Notes: generated by a model not told the origin, from the sequence alone. 64,000 nt of DNA from Halopiger aswanensis (GCF_003610195.1 NZ_RAPO01000002.1:1302001-1366000), one strand, 5' to 3'; positions 8,932 through 17,979 are shown, numbered from the stretch's first letter. Made by a program: numbers and translations.

Positions 8932-9756
8932 ATGCGCGTCACGTTGCTGGGAACCGGCGACACGACCGGCACGCCGACCGTCGGCTGCGACTGCGAGACC
9001 TGCGAGACCGCGCGGGAGCGGGACATAGAGCGGACCCGGTTCTCGGTCCACGTCGAAAACGAGCGGACCGACGAATCGCTGCTGATCGATTTCAGTCCCG
9101 ACTTTCGCTACCAGTTCCTCCGGGACGACGTTTCGCTGCCCGACGCGGCCCTCATCACGCACATCCACTTCGACCACCTCGACGGGCTGGGCAACGTCTT
9201 CCGCGTCTTCGACTCACTGGACGTCTACGCGGCCGACGAAACCGATCCCCAGACCGGGAAGAGCGTCGCCGACACGGTTCGCGACGACTACCACTACCTC
9301 GATCCGATCGACGTCCACCCGACGCCGCCGCTCGAGTCGGTCCGGATCTGCGGGTTCGACGTGACGCTCGTGCCGGTCGAGCATCCCCCGCTGCTGTGTT
9401 ACGGGCTCGCGATCGAGGATCCCGAGACGGGCGCGAAACTCTCGCTGTCGGGCGACACGAGCTACGGGATCCCGGAGCGGTCCCGCGAGGTGCTCGCCGA
9501 CCCCGACCTCCTGCTGGCCGACGCCATCGTCCCCGCCAAGTTCTGCGAGCACCACCCCGTCGGCGGCCGTCACGAAGGCCCCGACGGCGTTCCCCGAACC
9601 TTCGGTACGAAACACATGACCCGCGAGGGCGCGCTCGCGCTGGCCGACGACCTCGAGGCCGAGCGCACGCGGCTGGTCCACCTCGCGCACTACTATCCGG
9701 CCGACGAGGCCTTCGAGGAGCCGCTGGCGGTCGACGGCGAGGAGTACGTCCTCTGA
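8932..9756 (+). CDS. PhnP-like MBL-fold metallo-hydrolase
   Basis: About 274 residues. The CDCETCETA cluster near the N terminus resembles the structural zinc site of PhnP-type enzymes, THIHFDHLDG is the MBL HxHxDH motif, and VEHPP, SGDTS and LAHYY supply later metal ligands. PhnP is a cyclic phosphodiesterase in C-P lyase pathways; haloarchaeal homologs are found without that pathway, so the substrate is open. GTG at 8926 is an alternative start two codons upstream of the ATG chosen here. Confidence 0.88.
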   Translation: MRVTLLGTGDTTGTPTVGCDCETCETARERDIERTRFSVHVENERTDESLLIDFSPDFRYQFLRDDVSLPDAALITHIHFDHLDGLGNVFRVFDSLDVYAADETDPQTGKSVADTVRDDYHYLDPIDVHPTPPLESVRICGFDVTLVPVEHPPLLCYGLAIEDPETGAKLSLSGDTSYGIPERSREVLADPDLLLADAIVPAKFCEHHPVGGRHEGPDGVPRTFGTKHMTREGALALADDLEAERTRLVHLAHYYPADEAFEEPLAVDGEEYVL

Positions 9757-9819
9757 ACGAGCGCACTGGTGGCACATGAAAGTCCAATAGCTACATCGCC
9801 GATCCGCGTCGGTGTTCGT

Positions 9820-10056
9820 ATGGCACAGCTCACGGACGACGACGAAGGCAAACGGATCGTCAACGCGGAAGGCGAACAGATCGGCATCATCGAGAGCGTC
9901 GAGGGCGGCACCGCACACGTCAATCCAGATCCGGGGATGACGGATACGATCAAGTCGAAGCTCGGGTGGGGCGATACCGACGAGGACACCTACCCGCTCG
10001 ACGCGGAAAACATCGAATCGATTTCCGACGACGAGGTCCGGCTCCAGCGGCTCTGA
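9820..10056 (+). CDS. Small PRC-barrel-like haloarchaeal protein
   Basis: 78 residues from ATG 9820; the upstream in-frame start at 9769 overlaps the promoter. The pattern GKRIVNAEGEQIGIIESVEGGTAHVNPD is a short beta-barrel motif like PRC-barrel proteins, followed by an acidic tail that includes YPLDAENIESI. It is soluble, highly acidic and of unknown role. No strong operon link is visible; the MBL gene ends 63 bases upstream. Confidence 0.8.
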   Translation: MAQLTDDDEGKRIVNAEGEQIGIIESVEGGTAHVNPDPGMTDTIKSKLGWGDTDEDTYPLDAENIESISDDEVRLQRL

Positions 10057-10110
10057 GGATTCGGCGCGCCAGCGCGCGACCTCACCCCCACCGAAACCGC
10101 TGTTCTACCC

Positions 10111-11148
10111 CTACTCGAACTGCCCCAGTCCCGACTGACGCCGCCGCTTTCCGGTCGGATCGGCAACCCAGGGTGTTCGTCGGTCACGTTCCGCCTCGAG
10201 GTCGATTTCGTCGGGATCGGCCGCGGGCTCGTACCCGGGACACGAGGGACCGCACCTCGAGTTGGCGTCGACGAGCCGGTCGGCCCACTCGCAGTGCGGC
10301 AGCGTCGCCCCGGTGTCGGCCGGATCGGTCGGTTCGCAGGCGCGACAGTCGGGAATGCCGTACGTTCGCCACCCCTTGCCGTAGGCCCGTTCGGCGAGCC
10401 GACGTCGGGCGCGCGCCTTTTCGTCGGGCGGCACGACGGCGATATCCGTGCGGCCGGGGCGGGACTCGAGGGGTTCGATTCCGGGCTCGTCGACCGGGAG
10501 CGGCGTCGGCTCGCGGATAACCTCGACCTCGACCTCAAGGTCGCTCTCGAGAGCCCCCGATTGGGCCGTCCTCGAGCCGTCGCGGTGGACACGCCAGACG
10601 CCGACCTCGTCGGGGATCCGGTTCAGGTGCGCGCGCGTCACGTAACTCTCGGTCGCGAGGATCGCTTCGTCCACCAGGGCGAGGCTGACGTCCGTCCGGA
10701 GTTGCGCCTCGAGGTCGCCCGGCCGGCCGAGGTCGGGTTTGTTCTCGATGCCGACGAGCCGGCCGTACCAGTCCGGATAGCGGGCGACCTGCCGGACGTA
10801 CTCGCGACCCTTCCGGCGTTCGCGTTCGAAAAACCCGATCTCGCAGGCGCGCTCGACCGCCCGTCGCGCGTGATCGGGATGGCAGTCGTCCGGTACGGCG
10901 TTCTTCCAGTACCGGGCCCGGCCGGGACCGACGTCGGACTCGATCGCTGCGTCGGGGACCGTCTCGCTCGTGATGGCGGTTCGATCCTCGAACTCCGGTC
11001 CCGGTGCGACGCAAACGACGTCGAGGATTCGACCGCCGGGATCCGCGACGCTCGCGCCGAGTTGCCGGGCGACGATCCCCGATCGCCGGGCCTCGAGGTG
11101 GGCACACAACTCGAGTTCGAACGCGAACTCCGACGCCGAGGGAGACAC
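10111..11148 (-). CDS. Conserved haloarchaeal protein of unknown function (DUF5787-like)
   Basis: 345 residues from a GTG at 11148. A longer start at 11274 would overlap the next gene and adds a low-complexity leader. A TTTTT-containing TATA-like box lies about 27 bases upstream of 11148. The conserved core begins FAFELELCAHLE. The C-terminal half holds eight-residue-spaced CRAC and CGPSCPG cysteine clusters that may bind a metal or Fe-S cluster, and a KARARRRLAERAYGKGWR basic stretch that could touch nucleic acid. I recall this as the DUF5787 family, but that name is from memory. Function unknown. Confidence 0.8.
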   Translation of the reverse strand: MSPSASEFAFELELCAHLEARRSGIVARQLGASVADPGGRILDVVCVAPGPEFEDRTAITSETVPDAAIESDVGPGRARYWKNAVPDDCHPDHARRAVERACEIGFFERERRKGREYVRQVARYPDWYGRLVGIENKPDLGRPGDLEAQLRTDVSLALVDEAILATESYVTRAHLNRIPDEVGVWRVHRDGSRTAQSGALESDLEVEVEVIREPTPLPVDEPGIEPLESRPGRTDIAVVPPDEKARARRRLAERAYGKGWRTYGIPDCRACEPTDPADTGATLPHCEWADRLVDANSRCGPSCPGYEPAADPDEIDLEAERDRRTPWVADPTGKRRRQSGLGQFE

Positions 11149-11200
11149 AGGAGACGGAACGGGCGCGGTCGGAAAAAGCCCGTCGGGTGCGGGCGGTCCA

Positions 11201-11497
11201 TTACTGCGCCGACGTGAGCGGCGGCTCGGACCGTCGGCCGAACCGCCGATCGACGGCGGTCTCGAGGCGTTCACGAAGCAGTCGCGCCCCGGCGAGGCCG
11301 GTTCCGGTCGTCGCGAGGCCGACGAGGAGCGCGACCGCGGCCGCGCGCGAGGAGTCGTCGACCGTTGCTGCCGCTGCGAGCGCGGTGAGCGTCGCGGCGA
11401 CGATCAGCGCTGTGGCTCCCACTGCGACGACCGCGATTTCGGCGACGCTGTGGCCGTCGATCGAGACGACCGTTCTCGGTGGACTCGGATCGTTCAT
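11201..11497 (-). CDS. Small two-helix membrane protein
   Basis: 98 residues from ATG 11497 (the frame continues upstream to 11674 without coding character). Two hydrophobic segments of about 20 residues (roughly 22-45 and 55-75, rich in Ala/Val/Leu) flank a short polar turn, and the tail RLLRERLETAVDRRFGRR is positively charged. Family unknown. A TTTATT box lies about 27 bases upstream and a strong palindrome sits 64-87 bases upstream. Confidence 0.7.
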   Translation of the reverse strand: MNDPSPPRTVVSIDGHSVAEIAVVAVGATALIVAATLTALAAAATVDDSSRAAAVALLVGLATTGTGLAGARLLRERLETAVDRRFGRRSEPPLTSAQ

Positions 11498-11560
11498 CGT
11501 AGTTCTACCGACGGTCCGACCGGGAATAAATGTAATCTTAATTATGTTTTTGTAGCGCGT

Positions 11561-11584
11561 GCTACTGAAATTCGTTTCAGTAGC
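11561..11584. promoter_or_regulatory. Perfect 10-bp inverted repeat with 4-base TTCG spacer
   Basis: Arms GCTACTGAAA (11561-11570) and TTTCAGTAGC (11575-11584) are exact reverse complements around TTCG. It lies just upstream of the AT-rich promoter of the 11497 small membrane gene. As DNA it looks like a dimeric repressor or activator site; as RNA on the plus strand it would form a UUCG tetraloop hairpin. It also lies next to a decayed gene, so it could be a remnant. Confidence 0.6.
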
Positions 11585-12142
11585 TGAGGCGCGTCGAGAG
11601 CCGATGGGGATACCGTTGCGATTCGAACGGGGCAATGGCGAGAAACCGACCCGGTCGAATCGAACCGACTCCAACTGCGCTGAGACGGGAAGCCGTGTAA
11701 ACTATCTCACCTCGCTTGGGCACTGGCCTCACTCGTTCCAGCGGCACCACCCTACTGATGCATCCGAATCCTGAGAGATGTGAATACGCCTGTGCAGCAA
11801 GTACGCCGAGGTTGACGACGATGCCGGCGTAGGCGACCGTGTAGTCGATGGCGGTCAGGACCAACGAAAAGACCGCAACCGTACCCACCAACAGAGGCCG
11901 GTGGTCCCAGTCCGTGAGTAGCCCGCCCGCAGCGGCAACGAACCCGATGGCAGCTCCTACCCAGAGGGGCCGAACACACGCATACCCACGTCTCCGACGT
12001 TCACCGCAGCCCCGAGGAGCGTCGTCTTGTCGGGGAACTCGGCGACCTCGGTGAGTTCGAAATACACAGCGGTGCCGAGAAGGTGAACTATTCCGTCTCC
12101 AACGAGGACGATTGATCCTGCGTACGGCAGGAGCCTATTCAT
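11577..12142 (-). pseudogene. Frameshifted four-helix membrane protein gene
   Basis: From ATG 12142 a frame reads MNRLLPYAGSIVLVGDGIVH and on to GDVGMRVFG, then stops at 11957. A second frame picks up without gap at the run of four G (11966-11969) and reads LWVGAAIGFVAAAGGLL, then VGTVAVFSLVLTAIDYTVAYAG and VNLGVLAAQAYSHLSGF. Adding one base in that homopolymer would join both into one roughly 120-residue four-helix protein. Downstream of LSGF the frame stays open to 11577 but loses membrane character, so the original end is unclear. Function unknown. The frameshift is either real decay or a sequencing error. Confidence 0.7.
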
Positions 12143-12173
12143 ACTACAATTATACAGTGTCTCAGAACGATCG

Positions 12174-12188
12174 GTTCAATATATGAAC
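12174..12188. promoter_or_regulatory. Palindrome overlapping a TATA-like core
   Basis: GTTCAATATATGAAC: 5-bp arms GTTCA/TGAAC around ATATA. It lies between the pseudogene (start 12142) and the multi-pass membrane protein gene (start 12283). The AT core is about 35-40 bases from the pseudogene start, so a protein bound here would block its promoter. Confidence 0.4.
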
Positions 12189-12282
12189 GCTCGCGTCGGG
12201 TGCAACGACCCGTCACCGTCCGCGTCGAATGCCGTGTTAACGCACCGCGACATCAACCGGGACAACTACTGAGGTGGTGGGC

Positions 12283-13140
12283 GTGTCCCGATCACCGATT
12301 CCCCGCTCGTACCGTCTCGCATCGTTTACGACGCTGCTGTTGACGACGGTTGCCACCGTCGTCGGACTGGCCGCTCCGAACTTCTACCGCGACGACCCGG
12401 CGTTGCTGCCCCAGATCTACGGGCAAGACGTGTTGACGCTCGTGGTCGCCGTTCCAGCCCTCGCTGCTTCGCTGTACTACGCGGACCGTGGGTCGCTGCG
12501 GGGCTACCTCGTTTGGCTCGGCGTGACCGGCTACCTGCTGTACACCTACGCCTCGTACGCGTTCATGACTGCGTTCAACGAACTGTACCTCGTGTATACG
12601 ATGTTGCTCTGGCTGACGCTGTTTACGTTCGTCGGCGGGATGGTTCGGCTCGACGCGGCGGCGCTGAAACGGGACCTCGAGGGAACGTCCGTCCGGCCCT
12701 ACGTCGTCTTCCAGCTGTCGCTGGCCGTCTTGATATCATCGCTCTGGCTCTCGGAGGTTCTACCTGCGACCCTCGCGGGAACGACACCGGCGAGCATCGC
12801 CGAACCGGGGCTCCCGACGTCGGTCATCTACTCGCTGGACCTGGGCATTCTCGTCCCCGGGTTCGTCCTGACGGCCTACTGGCTCCGAAACCGTCGGGCG
12901 TGGGGGTACGCGTTCACCGCCGTGCTGCTCGTGAAGATCGCCACGCTCGGCGGCGCCGTCCTCGCGATGGTCGTCTACATGATCCACGACGGGCAGGCCG
13001 TACCATTGCCCCAGGTCGTCATTTTCGGAACGCTGACGGCCATCAGTCTCGGATTGATCGGCCGATTTCTGGCGGCGATCAATCCCGAGTCGGACCCGGT
13101 CCGGGCAGGACCGAACCCCGAGAGCGGAGTCGAAACGTAG
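12283..13140 (+). CDS. Multi-pass integral membrane protein, unknown function
   Basis: 285 residues. The GTG at 12283 is preceded at good spacing by GAGGTG; GTG at 12274 or 12277 are alternatives. Seven to eight hydrophobic helices are visible (for example LASFTTLLLTTVATVVGLA, LTLVVAVPALAASLYYA, GYLVWLGVTGYLLYTYASYA, YTMLLWLTLFTFVGGMV). A short hydrophilic C-tail follows. No catalytic motif is seen. I do not recognise the family. It is divergent from the frameshifted membrane gene, which may once have been its partner. Confidence 0.75.
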   Translation: MSRSPIPRSYRLASFTTLLLTTVATVVGLAAPNFYRDDPALLPQIYGQDVLTLVVAVPALAASLYYADRGSLRGYLVWLGVTGYLLYTYASYAFMTAFNELYLVYTMLLWLTLFTFVGGMVRLDAAALKRDLEGTSVRPYVVFQLSLAVLISSLWLSEVLPATLAGTTPASIAEPGLPTSVIYSLDLGILVPGFVLTAYWLRNRRAWGYAFTAVLLVKIATLGGAVLAMVVYMIHDGQAVPLPQVVIFGTLTAISLGLIGRFLAAINPESDPVRAGPNPESGVET

Positions 13141-13273
13141 CCAGAGCCGAGCGTCCGTCCGTTCGGGAAAGAACTTCTCGACGACCAATGAGGAGCGGAA
13201 TCCGTGCCGTTGCCGTCCGTGATACGCGCCTCGTATTCAGCACGACTGCGCCGACATCATCAGCAATAGGTAC

Positions 13274-14197
13274 TCAGGCGTCAGCGACCCGCGTCTCGAG
13301 CACGTCGAGATTCTCGTCCAGCGTGACCCGGAGTTCGTCGCCCGCGAGCGAAATGCGGACCTCGAGTCGGAGCGGGTCGCGTTCGGTGAGCGTCGTGTAC
13401 TCGTCGGACACGCACCAGGGCAGGGTCCAGTAGGGGCGTTCGGCGAGCGAAACGCCGCGGTCGCGGTGGAAGCCGACGACCGCGGGGTGGTCGAGCAGGC
13501 GCAGGCCGACGGCCGAACAGAGGGTGTAGTCGCACTGGGCGCACTCGTGGTCGACGCGGAGGCCGACGCCGAGACAGCAGTCGCCGCTCTCCTCGACGAT
13601 TCGAGACCGCATCCGCCCGTTACACTCCGGACAGACGCCGTCGGCGGCCAGACAGTGGAGGTGTTTCACCCGCTGGTCGAACGCCGCCGCGACCTCCTCG
13701 CGGGTCCGGTCGTTCAGCCCGCCGGGCGGGAACGCGTACTCGCCGTGGCCGTGCCCGCAGTCCGTGCAGTCGATGGCGAGTCGTTCGTCCGCGTAGCTCG
13801 CCTCGAGGTCGCCGCCGCAGGCGTAGCACTCGCCCGCGACCGGAAACGGCTCGATCGACGGATCCTCGGTGAACGAGCCGGCGATCACCGAGCGGACGAT
13901 CTTCTCGCCGGCGTGTTTGAACGCGTATCCTTCCTCGTCCTGCCGGACGAAGTGGCCCGTCAGCTTCTGGAGGTGGTAGTTGAACTGGGCCGAATCGCGC
14001 ATCCCGACCTCGCGGCGGAGTTCGGAGAACGAAACCGGTTGTTCGTCGGCCATCCACAGCGCCTCGAGGATCGACAGCCGCGTCTCGTTACTGACGAGCG
14101 CGAACGCGTCCGCGGGGTCGAGACAGTCCGTACACTCGAGCGGGCTCTCGCGCTCGCGTTCTCGCTCGTGCTCGCTCGAGATGTCCGATCGACTCAT
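13274..14197 (-). CDS. wHTH (ArsR-like) regulator with zinc-ribbon domains
   Basis: 307 residues from ATG 14197. The N-terminal ArsR-like winged helix reads [16 protein letters not shown], then [24 protein letters not shown] (recognition helix), up to about residue 110. It is followed by [17 protein letters not shown] and CPECNG/CAQCDY cysteine pairs, two probable zinc ribbons, and a beta-rich C-terminal ligand-type domain. The N terminus also carries a CTDC pair after an Arg/Glu repeat. Haloarchaeal genomes encode many such regulators; the target is unknown. An AT-rich promoter (14241-14262) lies upstream, divergent from aIF2-gamma. Confidence 0.85.
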   Translation of the reverse strand: MSRSDISSEHERERERESPLECTDCLDPADAFALVSNETRLSILEALWMADEQPVSFSELRREVGMRDSAQFNYHLQKLTGHFVRQDEEGYAFKHAGEKIVRSVIAGSFTEDPSIEPFPVAGECYACGGDLEASYADERLAIDCTDCGHGHGEYAFPPGGLNDRTREEVAAAFDQRVKHLHCLAADGVCPECNGRMRSRIVEESGDCCLGVGLRVDHECAQCDYTLCSAVGLRLLDHPAVVGFHRDRGVSLAERPYWTLPWCVSDEYTTLTERDPLRLEVRISLAGDELRVTLDENLDVLETRVADA

Positions 14198-14460
14198 ACC
14201 AAGCCGTATGGGAGCAACTGCCAAAACGATTCCCTGAACGCGATTTATGTAATATATCAGTCACGTCCGAACGACACGGCTGCCGGTCGCAGTCGGCCGC
14301 TCGACCCTCGAGCGCAGCCGCGAATTGGGTCGGCAGCATCGATCCGTCAGTTTCGGTGACGGACGTGGCTCCGAACCGTTTCGGTCGGCGAAACCGCTAT
14401 CAGAACAGTAGGTTTATCAAGCGCACGGCGGAAGCCATACCTAAGATTACTCATCGTCTT

Positions 14461-15693
14461 ATGGCAGGAAATCAACAACCGGAGGTGAACATCGGGCTCG
14501 TCGGTCACGTCGACCACGGCAAGACCACGCTGGTCCAGGCCCTCAGCGGCTCGTGGACCGACCAGCACAGCGAGGAGATGAAGCGTGGCATCTCCATCAG
14601 GCTCGGCTACGCGGACGCGACGTTCCGCCACTGCCCCGACCTGGACGAACCCGAGTGTTACACCGTCGAGGAGGAGTGTCCGGACGGCTCCCCGAGCGAG
14701 CCGCTGCGGACCGTTTCGTTCGTCGACGCCCCGGGGCACGAGACCCTGATGGCGACGATGCTCTCCGGCGCATCGCTGATGGACGGCGCCGTGTTGGTCA
14801 TCAGCGCCAACGAGCCCGTCCCGCAGCCACAGACCGAAGAGCACCTGATGGCGCTGGATATCATCGGGATCGACAACATCGTCATCGCCCAGAACAAGGT
14901 CGACCTCGTCAGCAGCGATCAGGCCCGACAGAACTACGAGGAGATCCAGGAGTTCGTCGAGGGTACCGTCGCCGAGGACGCGCCGGTCGTCCCGGTTTCG
15001 GCCGGCCAGGAGGTCAACCTCGACCTGCTGATCCAGGCGATCGAAGAGGAGATCCCGACGCCGGAGCGCGATCCCGACGCCGATCCGCTGATGCACGTCG
15101 CCCGCAGCTTCGACATCAACAAGCCCGGGACGTCCGCCGCCGATCTGGCCGGCGGCGTCCTCGGCGGCAGCCTCGTCCAGGGCGAACTCGAGGTCGACGA
15201 CGAGATCGAGATCCGCCCCGGCCGCGAGGTCGAGGAGGGCGGCCAGACGGAGTACGTCCCGATCGAGACGACGATCCGCTCGCTGCAGGCCGGCGGCGAG
15301 AACGTCGACACGGCCACGCCGGGCGGCCTGCTCGGCGTCGGGACCGGCCTCGATCCGTCGCTGACGAAAGGCGACGCGCTCGCGGGTCGGCTGGCCGGAC
15401 CGCCGGGCTCGCTCCCGCCGACCTGGGAGAGTTTCACGATGGACGTCGACCTGCTCGAGCGCGTCGTCGGCGCCGAGAGCGGCGAGACAGTCGACGAGAT
15501 CAGCACGGGCGAACCCCTGATGATGACCGTCGGGACGGCGACGACCGTCGGCGCAGTCACCAGCGCCCGCGGCGGCGAGTGCGAGGTCAATCTCAAGCGT
15601 CCCGTCGCGGCCGAACCGGGCGCGAAGATCGCGATCAACCGCCGCATCGGCGCCCGCTGGCGGCTGATCGGACTCGGGACGCTCAAGGAGTAA
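14461..15693 (+). CDS. eif2g: Translation initiation factor aIF2 subunit gamma
   Basis: 410 residues from ATG 14461. GTPase motifs are [10 protein letters not shown] (P-loop), a [19 protein letters not shown] zinc-knuckle insertion typical of archaeal/eukaryotic IF2-gamma, DAPGHETL (G3) and QNKVDLV (G4), followed by two beta-barrel domains. It carries initiator Met-tRNA to the small ribosomal subunit as part of the alpha-beta-gamma heterotrimer. The alpha and beta genes are not here. It heads the conserved run with the PIN gene, rpo7 and spt4; the PIN gene starts 27 bases downstream. Confidence 0.98.
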   Translation: MAGNQQPEVNIGLVGHVDHGKTTLVQALSGSWTDQHSEEMKRGISIRLGYADATFRHCPDLDEPECYTVEEECPDGSPSEPLRTVSFVDAPGHETLMATMLSGASLMDGAVLVISANEPVPQPQTEEHLMALDIIGIDNIVIAQNKVDLVSSDQARQNYEEIQEFVEGTVAEDAPVVPVSAGQEVNLDLLIQAIEEEIPTPERDPDADPLMHVARSFDINKPGTSAADLAGGVLGGSLVQGELEVDDEIEIRPGREVEEGGQTEYVPIETTIRSLQAGGENVDTATPGGLLGVGTGLDPSLTKGDALAGRLAGPPGSLPPTWESFTMDVDLLERVVGAESGETVDEISTGEPLMMTVGTATTVGAVTSARGGECEVNLKRPVAAEPGAKIAINRRIGARWRLIGLGTLKE

Positions 15694-15720
15694 CACGACG
15701 GCCATCGACGACGGACCAGG

Positions 15721-16143
15721 ATGAGTACGGGGACACCGGATCGAACTGGAACCGACACCGGCGCACGGGTCGCGCTCGATACGAGCGCGCTCATGATGCC
15801 GGTCGAACTCGACGTCCGCCTGTTCGACGAACTCGATCGGTTGCTCGACGATCTCGAGCCGACCGCGCCCCAGGCCGTCGTCGAGGAACTCCGTCGCCTC
15901 GCCGAGAAAGGCGGGACGGAGGGGACGGCCGCCAACGTCGGCCACGATCTGGCGACCGAACGCTGTCTCATCGTCGATACGGAGGCATCGTACGCCGACG
16001 ACGCCTTGGTCGAACTCGCCCGCGAGGGCAACGTCGACTACGTCGTCACGAACGACCGCCCGCTGCGCGACCGGGTGCTCGAGGCGAGCGTACCGGTAAT
16101 TGCATTACGCGGGAGAAACAAGTTAGCGATCACTCAACCATAG
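15721..16143 (+). CDS. PIN-domain RNase (Fcf1/Utp24-like)
   Basis: 140 residues. The PIN fold starts at VALDTSALMMPV with the first catalytic Asp, has an ELRRLAEKG central acidic residue and DYVVTNDRPLRDRVLEA with the C-terminal acidic pair. The gene is commonly found between aIF2-gamma and Rpo7 in archaea and is related to the Fcf1/Utp24 nucleases that cut 18S rRNA precursors, so rRNA processing is a reasonable inference. Its stop directly abuts the rpo7 ATG at 16144. Confidence 0.88.
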   Translation: MSTGTPDRTGTDTGARVALDTSALMMPVELDVRLFDELDRLLDDLEPTAPQAVVEELRRLAEKGGTEGTAANVGHDLATERCLIVDTEASYADDALVELAREGNVDYVVTNDRPLRDRVLEASVPVIALRGRNKLAITQP

Positions 16144-16722
16144 ATGTACAAACGGGTCAGACTAAAGGACACGGTGGAAGTACCGCCGGAGGCACTCGGC
16201 GACGTCTCGCCGGACCTCGTGAAGCGACTGCTGCAGGACAAACTCGAAGGACGGATGGACGAGGAGGTGGGGAGCATCGTCTCCGTCACCGAAGTTCACG
16301 ACATCGGCGAAGGGACGGTACTCCCGAACGAACCGGGCGTCTACTACGAAGCCGACTTCGACGCCGTCACCTTCGATCCGCAGATGCAGGAGGTCGTCGA
16401 CGGGACGGTCGTCGAGGTCGTCGAGTTCGGCGCCTTCGTCGGGATCGGCCCCGTCGACGGACTGCTCCACGTCTCCCAGATCAGCGACGAGTACCTCGCC
16501 TTCGACGGCGAGAACCAGCGGCTCTCCTCCAACGAGTCCGATCGTGCGCTCGGCGTCGAGGACGCCATCCGCACCCGCATCGTCACCAAGAGCATCGACG
16601 AGCGCAATCCGCGCGACTCGAAGATCGGTCTCACCGCGAAGCAGCCGGGCCTGGGCAAGCACGCCTGGCTCGAGGAGGAACACGAAAAGCGCGAAGCGAC
16701 CACCACGACCGAGGGTGAATAA
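16144..16722 (+). CDS. rpo7: RNA polymerase subunit Rpo7 (RpoE')
   Basis: 192 residues. MYKRVRLKDTVEVPPEALG is the start of the RNP-like tip domain; the S1/OB domain begins at VVDGTVVEVVEFGAFVGIGPVDGLLHVSQI (about residues 84-113). With Rpo4 it forms the polymerase stalk that binds nascent RNA and TFE. It abuts the PIN gene upstream and spt4 two bases downstream, so translational coupling is likely. Confidence 0.97.
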   Translation: MYKRVRLKDTVEVPPEALGDVSPDLVKRLLQDKLEGRMDEEVGSIVSVTEVHDIGEGTVLPNEPGVYYEADFDAVTFDPQMQEVVDGTVVEVVEFGAFVGIGPVDGLLHVSQISDEYLAFDGENQRLSSNESDRALGVEDAIRTRIVTKSIDERNPRDSKIGLTAKQPGLGKHAWLEEEHEKREATTTTEGE

Positions 16723-16724
16723 CC

Positions 16725-16922
16725 ATGGCATCCGATCGCCTCGTCTGCCGAGAGTGCCACCGCGTGAACGAACCGGACAACGACACCTGCGACGCCTGTA
16801 ACTCCTCGTCGCTGACCGAGGACTGGGCGGGGTACGTCGTCATCGCCCACCCCGAGGACAGCGAGATCGCCAGCGAGATGCAGATCACGGAGCCGGGCGC
16901 GTACGCGCTGAAGGTCCGCTGA
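16725..16922 (+). CDS. spt4: Transcription elongation factor Spt4 (RpoE'')
   Basis: 65 residues. The zinc ribbon CRECH...CDACNSSSLTEDW is the Spt4 signature. It pairs with Spt5 to close the RNA polymerase clamp during elongation. Its ATG starts two bases after the rpo7 stop. Confidence 0.96.
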   Translation: MASDRLVCRECHRVNEPDNDTCDACNSSSLTEDWAGYVVIAHPEDSEIASEMQITEPGAYALKVR

Positions 16923-16989
16923 TCGCGGTTTCGACGCGAACTCGAGGACGAGCCACAGCCACGAAACGCCGACTTCTCCACGCACATCC

Positions 16990-17595
16990 GTGACCGACGA
17001 TACCGATCCTGACGTCGACAGAAGCGAAGCCACCGAGGACGCCGAAGGCGACTACCAGCACCTGCTGACGCTGCCCGACGGCCTCCGCGCGGAGCTCAAG
17101 GAGCCGATCGGGCCGATCGAGACCGACGCCGAGCGGCTGCTGGCCGACGTCGACGGCACCCTCGTCGCCGTCGGCGACGTCGTCACCTACCACCTGCTCG
17201 AGGCCGGCCGCGCGCCCGACGTGGCGCTCGTCGACGAGCGCACCGAGCGCGAGGCCGTCGACGAGGACGTTCGCCGAACCATCACCGCCGAGACCCATCT
17301 CGAGGCGGTGAACCCGCCCGCCGAAATCTCGGTGGAGGTCATCGAGGCGCTGCTCGAGGCCCTTTCCCGCGACGAGCCGACGACGATCCTCGTCGAGGGC
17401 GAGGAGGATCTGGTCGCCCTGCCGGCGATCGTCGCCGCTCCCGAGGGCGCAAGCGTCGTCTACGGCCAGCCCGGCGAAGGGATGGTCCACGTGCGCGTGA
17501 CCGACGACCACCGCGAGCGGATGCGGGCGCTGCTCGAGCGCTTCGAGGGCGATACGGAGCGGTTGTGGACGTTGCTCGAGGAACGCGACGAGTAA
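16990..17595 (+). CDS. GTP-dependent dephospho-CoA kinase (DUF359 family)
   Basis: 201 residues from GTG 16990. The DUF359 core has LLTLPDGLRAELKEPIG, VAVGDVVTYHLLEAG, TILVEGEEDLVALPAIVAAPEGA and VYGQPGEGMVHV. This family makes CoA from dephospho-CoA using GTP, as established for the Thermococcus kodakarensis enzyme. The N-terminal 20 residues are an acidic haloarchaeal extension. It follows spt4 by 67 bases, as in many archaea. Confidence 0.93.
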   Translation: MTDDTDPDVDRSEATEDAEGDYQHLLTLPDGLRAELKEPIGPIETDAERLLADVDGTLVAVGDVVTYHLLEAGRAPDVALVDERTEREAVDEDVRRTITAETHLEAVNPPAEISVEVIEALLEALSRDEPTTILVEGEEDLVALPAIVAAPEGASVVYGQPGEGMVHVRVTDDHRERMRALLERFEGDTERLWTLLEERDE

Positions 17596-17627
17596 CGAAC
17601 CGGCGGACGGAGTGTGGCACCGTCGCG

Positions 17628-17644
17628 GTTTCGACACCCGAAAC
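17628..17644 (+). terminator. Hairpin after the dephospho-CoA kinase gene
   Basis: GTTTCG, spacer ACACC, CGAAAC: a perfect 6-bp stem 33 bases after the stop at 17595 and just upstream of the TATA-like box of the next gene. No T-run follows, so it may be an mRNA end-protecting hairpin or an operator instead. Confidence 0.3.
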
Positions 17645-17655
17645 GAGTGGTTGGA

Positions 17656-17662
17656 TTTATAT
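17656..17662 (+). promoter_or_regulatory. TATA-like box (TTTATAT)
   Basis: Its centre is about 27 bases upstream of the ATG at 17686, which has no Shine-Dalgarno. This supports a separate leaderless transcript for the small membrane protein gene. Confidence 0.5.
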
Positions 17663-17685
17663 CATTTATTCGCTAACAGTTCGGC

Positions 17686-17895
17686 ATGGATCTGACAGAA
17701 CCGACGGTTCGATGGGGAATCGGTCTCTCGGGCGGGCTCGTGATCGCCGTGATTGCGATCCTCTTTCTGGAGGGCACGATGCAGTTGGCCGCGCTCGGGA
17801 TCGCCGTCCTCGATATGGTGGTGACGCCGTTGATCCTGAAACAGGCCGCGGAAAGCGACGCCGATGGCGTCGGCGAGACCGGAGGCACGCGATAG
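17686..17895 (+). CDS. Small two-helix membrane protein
   Basis: 69 residues with two hydrophobic segments (GIGLSGGLVIAVIAILFLE and MQLAALGIAVLDMVVTPLIL) and a short acidic, Gly-rich C-tail. Common in haloarchaeal genomes as uncharacterised small membrane proteins. It has its own TATA-like box and a start with no Shine-Dalgarno. Confidence 0.75.
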   Translation: MDLTEPTVRWGIGLSGGLVIAVIAILFLEGTMQLAALGIAVLDMVVTPLILKQAAESDADGVGETGGTR

Positions 17896-17979
17896 CAAGG
17901 CTGGCGAGCCGACGGGTGCCTTCGACCGTCGCCCCGCCGTTCGACAGGATATTTACCGGCCGACGTGAACGTGACCGAC

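Noticed and set aside
11585-11760. tRNA-like look of GTCGGTTCGATTCGACC on the minus strand
   Set aside because: The arms do not pair as a T-stem and no acceptor, D or anticodon arm could be placed.
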